NCBI GenBank assembly: GCA_964017065.1
Contig: OZ024792.1
Location: 6,815,754-6,879,753, forward strand
DNA: 64,000 bases
Reading direction: 5' to 3'
Source of the DNA: Haliclona indistincta
Taxonomy: Eukaryota > Porifera > Demospongiae > Haplosclerida > Chalinidae
In this document: positions 11,668-22,348 of the stretch, piece by piece
How the letters are laid out: each line of letters opens with the position of its first letter
How positions within the stretch are numbered: position 1 is the stretch's first letter
Program-made: the position numbers and the translations under genes
Notes under the pieces: generated by a model
Seen by the model: only the letters and a program-made list of their open reading frames with translations
The model's database searches: none
What the model was told of the DNA's origin: nothing

Positions 11668-12112
11668 TTATTCTTTGGCTCGGGCTCTACATGCTGCCTC
11701 GTGATCTGTAATGGGCCTTCTGAAGAGTAGAATATGAGGTTCTGTAGTAGTAGATAGTGAGATAGATAGATAGCGAGTGAGTGTGTATGAGTGAGATAGA
11801 TAGATAGCGAGTAAGTGTGCATGTGACAAGAGTTAAAGGTCAAACTCAATTCATATGTCAGTGAAACTCACTAACCAGGCGAGTGTAACATGTAATGACA
11901 CCATCCTTGGGATTGCTGTACTCCTAGACGTCTCCACTCATTCTCTGACATGAGTCTGTTACGAGGAACCAGCTTAGCGATCTCTTTAGGCAGCATGACA
12001 TGCCTAATGGTGTCACATGAGAGATTTACGTCGTGTATGAGGAATTAGCTTACCTGTACTCATAAACATCGTCATAATACTTTTCCGAGTAGTATATGTT
12101 CTTTAAAGACAT
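11668..12112 (-). CDS. Cyclin-dependent kinase regulatory subunit (CKS)
   Basis: Three exons (12054-12112, 11876-12003, 11668-11741) encode 86 residues. It starts [15 protein letters not shown], then has the family hallmarks [29 protein letters not shown] and [10 protein letters not shown]. The anion-binding residues of the phosphate pocket and the HxPEPH-like hinge that controls strand exchange (here HSPEPH) are present. CKS proteins bind CDKs and dock phosphorylated targets, including the anaphase-promoting complex. I chose the ATG at 12112 rather than an in-frame one at 12277 because it matches the family start. A tandem repeat of roughly 40 bp lies in the last intron (about 11755-11820). 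Confidence 0.95.
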
Positions 12113-12295
12113 GACAAACTGTTCTTTGGAGTGGATGGAAGCGCAATGGATGAGCAAAAGAGTTGCCAAGGCGTCGTTACCGTTGTGGTCGTGGTTCGTG
12201 CCGCCTTTAAAATTTGGATATCCTTCCCTCGAATCCGATTGGTTTTTGATCACGTGATGAAGATTAACCCGCCGCATAATAAATCATTCCAAGAT

Positions 12296-12389
12296 GGCTA
12301 CTCGCACACACAACAGTGACAGTGAAGAACGCATTACTTCAGAGAAAAATGCTGGAATTGATGAAGGCTTGTCCTGTAAATACTAGTAT
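12296..12389 (+). other. Possible first exon of an unidentified gene
   Basis: An ATG at 12296 opens a short frame (MATRTHNSDSEERITSEK start) that stops after about 30 codons unless spliced. It faces away from CKS1 across about 180 bp, as expected for a divergent gene. Several GT/AG pairs follow up to 12640, but I could not assemble a convincing longer frame and recognise no family. Confidence 0.2.
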
Positions 12390-12886
12390 AGGACTCATAC
12401 AGAACGCTCAAAAAGCGGTGCCAATTCTTGATCATGTCATCACGTGAGGTGTCAGTTAGGTGTTTTAGATGTAGCGTGTGATTTTCAGTTTCAGGCAAAC
12501 AAAAGTATTTGCAGTACATGTATTTTTGTTGATGCTATAAACTTTCCACAAATTTGCAGTAAAATTACTATGATTTGTGACAAAATTAACAGAGACACTA
12601 TTTTGAGCACAGTACCACCACTGCGTCATCGTTAGAACTATCAGAGATTAAGATGTGTCTTGTGTATTGCTGGACTAGTATATTCAATCAGTATTCAATG
12701 CAGCTTTTTTCTTGTGATTAGTGCATATAATAATGACAGGGAAAACGATTATTTTCACTTGAGCTGGAGCTAGGCAGTGCTAAAAAGGTGATTCACATCC
12801 TTATCATTGCCAGTAGATCTAGAGTGAAATGGACTTACTTCAACTCTGAGATTACTATAATTTTGTATAAATAATTATTATGATTG

Positions 12887-13195
12887 TTAGTCACTAAATT
12901 TCCACTCTTGTCTGCACATTGGACAATGTTGTTGCATTTGTTGAGTAGCCAGCCACTTCAGAATGCAGTGAATATGAAACTGATGTCGACACTGTCCGGT
13001 CACTGCGTGTAAAAAACAATTATTATTCATGATTATTAGTACCAGCTAATAATTACCAAGAGGGCAGTCGTCTCCAGGTATTTTGCAGTCAGGACAACAA
13101 CCATCGAATGGTAATCTGCAAATTCCGCAGTCCGGATCGTTGGCTATCCACTTCCAGAGCGCTACAGCTGTCCAAGACTTCACTCGCACCTTCAT
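12887..13195 (-). CDS. Anaphase-promoting complex subunit 11 (RING-H2)
   Basis: Two exons (13057-13195, 12887-13002) give 84 residues, the same length as human APC11. It starts MKVRVKSW and carries the RING-H2 ligands in order: [35 protein letters not shown] and [10 protein letters not shown]. This is the catalytic RING that recruits the E2 to the anaphase-promoting complex, acting in nucleus and cytosol during mitosis. The upstream in-frame extension to 13258 is not conserved and was left out. The single intron is about 54 nt. Confidence 0.95.
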
Positions 13196-14022
13196 GCTTG
13201 CCGCGCCTATTGTGACCACACCTACTTTTCGACCGACCGCCCATTCGACAGCATGCAACAGGCAGGCCGAGGGGCAATCATGCAGAGTACATTGAGAAGA
13301 TCTAGTATTATTTGTAATCGATTCAGAGTCTTCGATGCTTTATGTTCTTCATAAAATTGCTGTCATTTACAGCTTAGCATGTTACCCAGACAATCACCTT
13401 GACTTCTAAGGGTCGGTTGATCTGCCCTTGCCTATGGGCTTATAGGATCATTGTTGCACAGTGCAGCATGTTACTAGTAACATCATACTATTGTTCGTCT
13501 GGTGTTCTGTGACAGACAGAGCAGCATCATCATTGTTGAGCAGGAACAATGCATACACAATACTAACTATACAATATTCCGTTCTGTCTGAAGAAGTGTC
13601 CATGTGACGGTGATCTACTACAGGTTAATTTCTGTCTACATGAATATGGATCATTCTTCGTTTGTTCTGCATAATGATGACAAGACAGAATGACTAACAA
13701 AAAGAGACCCCAGAGAGCTGCCTTGCTGAAAGAAGTAGGAAGTCACATAATCACATACTAATATAGGGTGTGTACCCAAAAGAATGAATAAAGTAGGTTT
13801 AGTTAAATGGAAAAGAAATACTTACAACGTCATAATTAAGATTATTCCAAGCTTTATAAGTAGAAGGGAAGAAGGAAACAGAGAACGAGTTAGTTTTAGA
13901 CTGGTGATCAAGAAGAGAAGAATAAGGCATCTTCCTGAATTCAATAGGTGCAGCAAGCGTCTCAATGAGCATCGGTGTTTGCAGCTCACCGGTAGTCTAT
14001 TAGCCACACCCTCAAATTCACT
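13196..14022. other. Intergenic region with an inverted acyl-ligase 3' remnant
   Basis: No gene supported. At about 13465-13560 the sequence matches, in reverse complement, the stretch just downstream of ACSBG-like copies A (about 17820-17920) and C (about 25785-25860), including CTGTGACAGACAGAGCAGC. It therefore looks like an inverted, decayed piece of an acyl-ligase gene end. The rest shows only short open frames. Confidence 0.5.
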
Positions 14023-14142
14023 TATAAAGCTGGAACCTTCGCCCAACGTCTTTTGAAAGGACCTTTCCACTTGTCAGGACTTCTCTGGTGAGTTGCAATG
14101 GCCATGGTTAAAATGTTTGAGATGACACCTCTGCAGATTCAG
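14023..14142 (+). promoter_or_regulatory. TATA-like box and 5' UTR intron of ligase copy A
   Basis: TATAAAG occurs at 14023-14029. About 60 bp further a clear donor (CTG/GTGAGT at 14087/14088) and an acceptor ending at 14142 define a short intron just before the ATG at 14145. Copies B, C and D show the same arrangement of a short intron immediately upstream of the start, which supports it as a shared non-coding first exon. Confidence 0.5.
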
Positions 14143-14144
14143 TA

Positions 14145-17100
14145 ATGGCCAGTGGTGAAGTACCGGCTATATCAGTCCAGGAAGCCGGAGGTGGTGATTC
14201 GTCCGACGTCAGTGTCAGTCCACCGCCACGTCAAATACAGAGTGATTATGACCGTTTGTCTCCAAGCCCGGACTGGGGTGGTTCATCTTTCGAACTACCT
14301 AGTAGCGCCAGCTCAGATGACTCGGTCCTATCAGAAATGGCCGCCCTCGAAATTCCACTGTTACGGAGTTGTGAGCTGCGCAGTAGCGTGAGGGATTCGC
14401 TAGGCACTGCTGCTATGTCCGATCCGATATGGAAGGTAAACAGAATATCGACGTTTAGTGAGGATTTTGACTACATTACTGAACTGAAACATTCATCTCA
14501 AGTTTCAAATGAACGGCAAAGGTGTGTGGTAGTCGGCAGCCCGCTACAGTAATAATTTTTAAGTCTGAACATCTGTTACTGCAGTGTGTTTCCTCCTGTA
14601 GTGACCCATCATATTCGACTAGCGATCCCGACAACATTGTTGCGCTACGCCTGTGGCGCGGTTCCTCGTCTACTCCCAAGACCGTGCCAACAATGTTCAA
14701 GATGGTGACGGAGAAGAACAAGAAGCAAAGAGCTCTAGCACTGTTGTTAATCGATACTAATCCAGACCTAAGGTTTATACGGAGTTGGACCTATGAGGAG
14801 TACTATAGTGATTGCATTGCAGTTGCCAAAGCATTTATTAAGGTGAAATAATATCATCCTAATCATGTATTATCATGCTTGTTGTGTGACTTTTTCTACC
14901 TCTATCAGTATGGACTAGAGGCCCACCACTCAGTGTGCATACTGGGACGACCCTCACCGACCTGGCACATTGCAAACATGGCTGCTATCATGGCTGGGTA
15001 TGTTGATGCATAGTTTGTCTTTGCGGATTATTGTTGAGTACCCTATTGTACAGCGGCAAGTCAGTTGGTATTGATCGGCATAGTTCTTCTGAAACTTGTT
15101 TGAAAATTGTCAACCACTGTTCAGCTGATATTATAGTAGTGGACAAGCCTCATCAACTGGAGAAGATACTAAGGGTAAATATTATGGGTCCCATAGCTTT
15201 AATACACCGTTCTTCTTGTGCTAAGGTGATTTCAGAAATGACCAGTGTGAAGAAATTGGTTTATAGTCATAGAACCAATACAAAGGATCTAGATGGAAGT
15301 AAATTTGTTAAAGTGCGTGTACGTGTTGTAATCCTAAGAAATATATTTTATAATTATATCTCACTTATAGTGGGAGCAATTACTATACAATGGTAGGTCT
15401 ATTGATGAAGAGACTCTGGATCAACGAATGGACGAGCTTGATCCAGCTAGCTGCTGTTCTGTGATATACACAACTGATGTAAGTAGAGCTGTTCACTTGA
15501 TGCCACATTTCAACAACTTAACACTTTGATTAGTGACTTGCAGGAGTGAGCGAGTTTTACTTGACTCATGGCTTTCTGTTTTACCGATTATTGTAGTGTT
15601 AAGTAGCTCAAAGACTGTATTATACACTATACAAAGCATAGCTGCAATTTGCAGTATCTATACTGTATAATATCATCACATTTCAGCATGCTACTAGTAC
15701 CATCAGAGGAGCGATGCTGAGTCATGACAATGTGAGCTAGATTTTTTTACTGGTGCTTACAACTGAAGCAACTTATTTATTTCAATTTCTAGATTACATG
15801 GAGCTGCAAGCGGTTCATTCAAGCTACCCATTGCAAGTCTCACCAAGAGAGAGTACTTAGTCACATGTCGCTAGCCGACATTAACTATCAGATGATGGAT
15901 ATCTACGCCATGATTGCCAGTGGAGGATGCTGCTACTTCGTCCCTATCGGAGTACGATCATTATTGTTGAAGTACTTTTAACTCCATTTTTATAGGAATC
16001 TGTGACAAGTACGTTACCTAAAGTCAAGCCCACAATGTATCTCTTGGACTCCATGTAAGCGAGTTAGCTTACAATTATTTTTACACACTTCCAATAGACA
16101 ATGGGACCTGATTGCGTGTTGGATAAAACGGATGATCGAAGATGAAGGACCACAGTTGAAAGACAGATTTTCTACACACCTGAGTGAAAATTTTAACTTG
16201 CTTGACAGGCTCAAATTCAAGATGCATAGGTGAGTGAGTGCTTTAATAACTATTCTTTTTTAATCTTGCGCAGTGATTCATTGGATGAATGTGTTGACAA
16301 GTGCGTCAAACAAGCAATCCTCCGTGCAATTGGTTTGAAAGAATGTCGCCTACTGTTGTCACTGTCAACTGATCCGATGTCAAAACCCACTTGTGCTTTC
16401 TTGAAGAGTATGGGCTTGCCTCTGTGGCAGCAATATGGAACAGCTGAAACAACTGGTGAGTACTGGTATACTCTCTCAAATCAGTACATAATTGTTACGA
16501 ATAAGGACCAGTCGTTATTGGTGAATTGAGCAAATACTGTATGTCATCTGGCAAGTGTTACTCTGGTACAAAAGTAAAGTTCGAGGCTAAGGAAGTCAGT
16601 TATGATTTGCTGTCACCATAATTTTCATCTTTCTTTGTCACTGCACAGTTGCTTGTCAACAGCAGGCAAGTGTTCATGGGGTATTTACACGATGGTCCAG
16701 CCATTGCTGATGTCATCACTGATTCATGTTGGTTAAAAACAGGAGTATGTGGATCCAAGGAAGGATTGCTGGTGAGACTATAGAACAATGTACAGAGCAC
16801 TTGATTTGTCATCTTACAGGACAGCTCTGTTACCATCACTGGAGTGGTGAAAGGTATTCGTGCTAGCTAGCATGTACATTTACTCTGTCAACTGCAGACT
16901 TGATTACATTGAGTTCTGGTGAGAAGGTGGCTCCGTTGCCATTGGAAAATCTTGTCTTGAGGAAGCTGTCGATAGCTGGTGAAGCATACATTGTTGGGGA
17001 AGGTTGTGAATACCTGACTTGTTTGATACTGATAAAGGTCCGTAACAGCAGTTAACTTAACTTATTTGCATTAATTTTTTTAGGTGACTGGAACGATAGA

Positions 17101-17592
17101 GTCATATCTAGATCGTGTTATGTTTGCAGTCGATCCGATGGTGACGGCTGTATTTAGTGAGTATTTAGTAGTGAACGAGGACAAGAAAGAGCTTGGACAC
17201 TGGATATGTAGGGTAACCACTCTTGATGATTTCACTGACGGAGCCATAGCCAATGTCCTGAAAAAGATAATGAAATCGGCACTTGAAAAAGTCCGAAGAA
17301 AGAATCTACTACATTCCAAATTGGTAGCACAGTAAATTTGCTGTTCACATTGTATTGATTTTTGTAACTTTTCAGATACGAAGGATTGCTCTCCTGAGAC
17401 CAAAACAGCTTATTGGTCCTAAACTTGCCCGCTGTGAGCAAGATACATTTATCATGTATTATCATCATGTCTTTAATAATTGTAGCAAAGAAGCGCGAGT
17501 ATGTTTCAAATCATTTCGGACCACTGATTGAAGAGCTTTATAAGAAAGAATTGACCGAAACATGCGAATCGTGTCTTCTTGACTACTATTAG
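14145..17592 (+). CDS. ACSBG-like long-chain acyl-CoA ligase, copy A, degenerate P-loop
   Basis: Eighteen coding exons: 14145-14521, 14602-14842, 14909-14997, 15054-15174, 15226-15312, 15371-15478, 15687-15731, 15793-15951, 15996-16054, 16098-16229, 16274-16455, 16506-16594, 16649-16771, 16820-16853, 16898-17037, 17084-17323, 17376-17433, 17486-17592; about 796 residues. A Ser-rich N-terminal extension of about 125 residues precedes the ANL enzyme body, which follows the bubblegum (ACSBG) family: SWTYEEYY, VHHSVCILG-like strand, AIMAGG, MLSHDNITW, LWQQYGTAETTG. The ATP-binding loop, normally YTSGTTGxPKG, reads YTTDHATSTIRG here, and the usual TGD motif reads KTGVCG, so the ribose-contacting Asp is gone. 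Acyl-CoA synthetase activity is therefore doubtful; a pseudoenzyme or altered chemistry is inferred. Confidence 0.85.
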
Positions 17593-17784
17593 CAAGAACA
17601 TCCCGGATAATTATTAGTGACATTATTGCTATAGGTTTTCTGTTGGTTGCAGTTGCACTGTTTGAGTTCTTGTTGTCATTCATATTAAGATATTTAGAAT
17701 CTGATGGTGTACTGCCAGGATTACACATTTGCTTGCTAAGCTATACATTTAGAAGACATGGTTTCTTAACCTGCTTACCTGTAG

Positions 17785-17889
17785 GAATACATTGTAGACA
17801 CAAATGACTGGAAAAAATTGTTCCTTCCCAACATTGATGATGCTGCTCAGTCTGTCACAGAACATCTGGTGAAGAAAGACTTGGTGTGA
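17785..17889 (+). pseudogene. Orphan terminal exon of an acyl-ligase-like gene
   Basis: After an acceptor-like CTTACCTGTAG, an open frame of about 34 codons (EYIVDTNDWKKLFLPN start, ending KKDLV and TGA) lies about 190 bp past the stop of copy A. It begins with the same REY/EYI junction as the normal last exon, so it may be an alternative last exon or the relic of a fifth copy. Related but decayed sequence follows copy C (about 25785-25860) and occurs inverted at about 13465-13560. Confidence 0.45.
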
Positions 17890-17892
17890 TAT

Positions 17893-18434
17893 TACTAGTA
17901 ACAAGCAGCACTGTGAAGTACTGGTGGAAATTGTCTAGAGTGCTTTACTGTAATTGCCTTCCACACTGCAATATTATGGATCTAGCCGTCTAAGAGGCAT
18001 TATTTCAACCTGTCATATACTAGTATACACAGAAGAACATACATGATAGTCAGATCTCAATTGTTTAGCAACAGCCAAGTGTTTATCAACATTTTTCTTC
18101 AAGAATTAACTAGTACGTGTACTTAAAAATTAAACATATTAGCTAGTTATTTATGATTGTGTACATGATTACTGTGCCATATGAAACTTTTTAGCAAACT
18201 GACGAGTACAATAGGAGTTAGTGAATAAAATTGTGCCTCAGTTAGTTGTGACTAACGGTGCCCGTAGCATACCGGTGGACCCCACGACCACACCCCACTG
18301 CTGTTCGCGTATAAGGTATAACCCTTTCGCGTATAAGTCAAGACCCTTTTGAGTCTATCTGTTGGTGAGTCAAAATTGTTGGAAAATTTTCTGTTGTTAC
18401 TGTGATCTCTCCTGTCCGTAGATACGACTCCGTG
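17893..18434 (+). promoter_or_regulatory. Intergenic region and promoter of ligase copy B
   Basis: No gene is seen. TTCGCGTATAAG occurs twice (about 18306-18317 and 18328-18339), just upstream of a donor (TTG/GTGAGT, about 18365) and an acceptor (CCGTAG, about 18420) that mark a 5' UTR intron before the ATG at 18435. The doubled element is probably part of the core promoter (inferred). Confidence 0.4.
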
Positions 18435-21400
18435 ATGGCTAGTGGTGAAATACCAGAAATATCTGTCGACGGTCCAGCTAATGCGGAAGCCGGCGATTCC
18501 AATGCCAGTCCAGGTCGGGTCGAACAGAGCAACCGCTTGTCAACAAGCCCGGACAAATGCGGTTCGTCTTCTGAAGGCGAACTAACCAGCAGTGTCAGCT
18601 CGGTTTCAAACATATCCGGGATGTCCGCTATCAACAAACTCGTCGCGTCACAGAGTAGTCAACTGCGCTGCAGTCTGCGGCGTGAGCTCAGCGATGGCGG
18701 CAGTGTCAATCCGATGTGGCGCCTCAATAGAATATCTGGGACTAGCGAAGAATTCGAGGGGTTCGACACAGCAGAGCTGGAATTTATGGAAGATTCGACT
18801 AAAACCAGCAATCAAGACCAAACGTGAGCCTGATCACATTTTGTCACTACCATAGTGCATTTTTCTTATGTAGCTGTTCATTGTATTCAACTGCCAATCC
18901 TAAAAATTCTGTCTTGTTGCGGCGATGGTTTGGTGCTATGACAACACCTGAGACAGTGCCGGCAATGCTGAAGAAAATGACGAAGAGAAATAAAGACAGA
19001 GTAGCATTAGGACTGCCAATAGTCGACAACAAGCCAGAGCTGATCAATTCAAAGAGTTGGACCTACACCCAGTACTATGATGATTGCGTCACAGCAGCTA
19101 AAGGATTTCTTAAGGTAACACCTAGTAGGCTATAATCATGTGTTACTATCTCACTCTCATACCAGTATGGACTAGAGGTTCATCACTCAGTATGTATACT
19201 AGGGGATCCCTCACCGATCTGGCACATTGCAAACATGGCTGCTATCATGGCTGGGTACGTCTGAGCTATTTCTCACATAATCATAGTCAATGCTCTTACA
19301 GTGGTATATCAGTTGGAATTGATCAGCGCAGTTCTGCTGAAACCTGTTTGAAAATCGTCAACCACTGTTCAGCTGACATTTTAGTAGTGGACAAACCCTA
19401 TCAGCTAGACAAGATACTTAAGGTATATCATAACTATAAATTTCCATTATTTTTATCTTAATTAGGTGATTTCTGAGATGACTTGTCTGAAGATGTTAGT
19501 CTATCTGAGTGGAAACGTTGCACAAGAGCCAAGTGGGATCAAGTGTCTTTATGTATGTAATGTATGTTCATTTTTCTATGAAAGAGTATCATTCCTCTAC
19601 TACTTTATAGTGGGAGCAGCTGATGGTCAATGGTAGATCTACTGATGGAGACCTACTGCGATCGCGTATGGATCAGCTCAATCCAGCTAGCTGCTGTTCT
19701 GTGATATACACAACTGATGTAAGTATCTCGCACGGAAAAATTCTTTAAATTTAGAACTTCTCTAGTGTAACACTGGGAAACTACGAGGAGTGATGCTGAG
19801 TCATGACAATGTGAGTTGGTTGTATTTTTACTACACTTAGCAAATTTCCAATTCTAGATTACATGGAGCTGCAAGCGTTTTGTTGAAGCTACCCATTGCA
19901 AGACACACAAGGAACGAGTACTTAGTCACATGTCACTAGCCGACATTAACTATCAGATGATGGATATCTATGCCATGATTGCCAGCGGAGGATGCTGCTA
20001 CTTCGTCCCTTTACAGGTACAACCATTTGCAAACGTTTCATAATTTTAACACCAACTACAAACAGGAGACAGTGATGGATACATTAGCAAATGTTCACCC
20101 CACAATGTATCTTGGAGGCTCCAAGTCAGTAGTATTTCTGTCACGATTCTAATCTATTTTCTTTCTCGCAATTACAGACAGTGGGAGCGGCTTAGGTCTT
20201 TGATGCAACGACATGTCAAAGAAAAGGAGCTTGATTGGAAGGAATTGATTCGTGAACATTTCGAGGGAAATCTTGGATTATTAAACAGGATCAAATCAAA
20301 GTTCAACAGGTGAGTTTGACAATATTAACTTGGTGTCATTTATTTGCTTCACAAATTCTTCTAGAAATACACTGGACGAGTGTGTCGAGAAAACCTTTAA
20401 ACGACAGATCCTTGCAGCAATCGGGTTAGAGAAGTGTCGCAAACCATTGTTGATATCAACTGATCCAGTGTCAAAATCGGTCCATGCTGATTTCCAGAAT
20501 ATGGGTTTATCTCTGTGGGAGCTATATGGAAAAACTGAGACAACTGGTGAGTACTGGTATAATATGATATTTTCTTCTAACCGATTGTTTAGGGCCCGTA
20601 GTTATAGCAAACTCTATCAATGAATACAACGTGACATCAGGCAAATGCTATCATGGTACGAAAGTGAAGGTCGAGGCTGAAGAGGTAAGCTCAAATTTTT
20701 TTCGCCATGTCCTATTTTTTCTGTTCATCTTCAAAATTGTGCAGTTACTCATCAACAGCAGGCAAGTGTTCATGGGGTATCTACATGATGGTCCAGCCAT
20801 TGCTGATGTCATCACTGATTCATGTTGGTTAAAAACAGGAGTATGTGGATCCAAGGAAGGATTGCTGGTGAGACTATAGAACAATGTACAGAGCACTTGA
20901 TTTGTCATCTTACAGGACAGCTCTGTTACTATCACTGGAGTGGTGAAAGGTATTCGTGCTAACTAGCATGTACATTTACTCTGTCAACTGCAGACTTGAT
21001 TACATTGAGTTCTGGTGAGATGGTGGCTCCGTTGTCATTGGAAAATGCTGTCTTGAAGGAGCTGCCTATAGCTAGTGAAGCAGTGGTTATTGGAAAAGGT
21101 CGTGAATACCTGACTTGCTTGATAACATTGGAGGTGAGTGACAAATTGTCACCACGCAATGTTGTTATTTTTCTGTTCTTCTTTACAGATGACCATAGAG
21201 CATAAATCTGGTCATGGGTTGATATCCTACCTTGATCCTATAGTGAAGACTACCCTTGCACAGCGTCACTGCCGGGTTAGCACTCTGGATGATTTTGACG
21301 ATGAGAGGAAAGCAGCCATTGTGAAACAATTGATGAAAGAAGCACTAGAGAACATCACAAGGGACAACTCCAACTTGGTAATAAATAACAGTGACTATGC

Positions 21401-21641
21401 TGATAATTTATTTTTCTTCTCTAGATACGAAGAATTGCTCTCCTGAGACCACTTGTAAAAAAGCCAATTCCTCTTCTTGAACGCTGTAAGCAGTTTGGTT
21501 TGTGATGACATGTTTAGATATTATTGATTATTAGCAAAAATGAGGGAATACATTTCAGACAACTATGGATCACTGATTGAAGAACTCTACCAGAAACCCT
21601 TAATGGAGAAGATCGAAGCAAGTGTCCTTCGCTCACCATGA
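18435..21641 (+). CDS. ACSBG-like acyl-CoA ligase, copy B, degenerate P-loop
   Basis: Same 18-exon plan as copy A: 18435-18823, 18874-19114, 19166-19254, 19302-19432, 19466-19552, 19611-19718, 19766-19810, 19858-20016, 20066-20124, 20178-20309, 20365-20546, 20593-20684, 20745-20867, 20916-20949, 20994-21133, 21189-21377, 21425-21485, 21535-21641. I started at 18435 (MASGEIPEISV) because it aligns with MASGEVPAISV of copy A. The P-loop position reads YTTDCNTGKLRG, the A5 motif is intact (YGKTETTG) and the TGD position reads KTGVCG. The end (EELYQKPLMEKIEASVLRSP) is almost the same as that of copy C and the identity continues into the 3' UTR. Exons 13-15 with their introns are nearly identical to copy A, unlike the rest. 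Like A, it may not be a working synthetase. Confidence 0.85.
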
Positions 21642-22348
21642 GTTAGTCTGTCAGAACTGGATGCTGCAGAGTTTGAACTTGATTAACCTTATTAGGTGGT
21701 CACTTTGTTAATTGATTATTAATATTCTTCGTTTTGAACTTAAACTTTCAGGACAGAAAGGTGCCACGTTTTATCCAAATTGTTGGCTACTAGTCTACTT
21801 AATAAAATAAGGAAAACATTAATTTTTCCTCACTGATGATCAGTGTACAGCTATTGCATATGTTTTTCCAGTTGAAATTTGTTCTAAAAAATTATTGCAG
21901 CCAATGGGCAGTTGAATTCTGTAATTATTCATTGAAAAACAATGAAAGTATGTTTCTAGCTTAGCTGATAACTCCAGTAGAGGATACTGGTTTTAGATAG
22001 TTTCCAGCATCTGAGTGTACTCAGATGTGTTGGAAACCATGTATTTACATGGCACAGAAATATTGCCATGTTTCATTGATCATAACTGCATGTTTTTGAG
22101 TGGTAAACTATCTTTATACCAGTGTCCTAGTGGACAATGGCATGTTGCTATCCCGCAGGTCGTCACGGTGTATGAGCACCCGACCACCGGTGTTCGCAGT
22201 GGTCCGGTAGTTCAAGGGTCACACCCACAACTTGCGATCGAGAAAGACATGAGCCTTCTTGGTATTTTTACTATTTTGCTGTTGACGAGTCGTAAGTGGT
22301 AACGTATAATTGGAACAGTTTTCAGTCAGCAATCAGTAGGTTCTCTTC
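21642..22348. other. Intergenic region upstream of ligase copy C
   Basis: No gene supported. A forward frame of 95 codons at 22015-22302 has no recognisable domain and overlaps the expected promoter and 5' UTR. A donor (GTC/GTAAGT near 22290) and acceptor (TTTTCAG near 22326) suggest a 5' UTR intron as in the other copies. Confidence 0.4.

Noticed and set aside
12115..12277. N-terminal extension of CKS1
   Set aside because: The upstream in-frame ATG gives residues not found in the family, and the ATG at 12112 matches the family start.
13196..13258. N-terminal extension of ANAPC11
   Set aside because: The family starts at the MKVxxK motif at 13195; the extra residues are not conserved.
22015..22302. 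95-codon open frame before ligase copy C
   Set aside because: No domain; it overlaps the expected promoter and 5' UTR intron.
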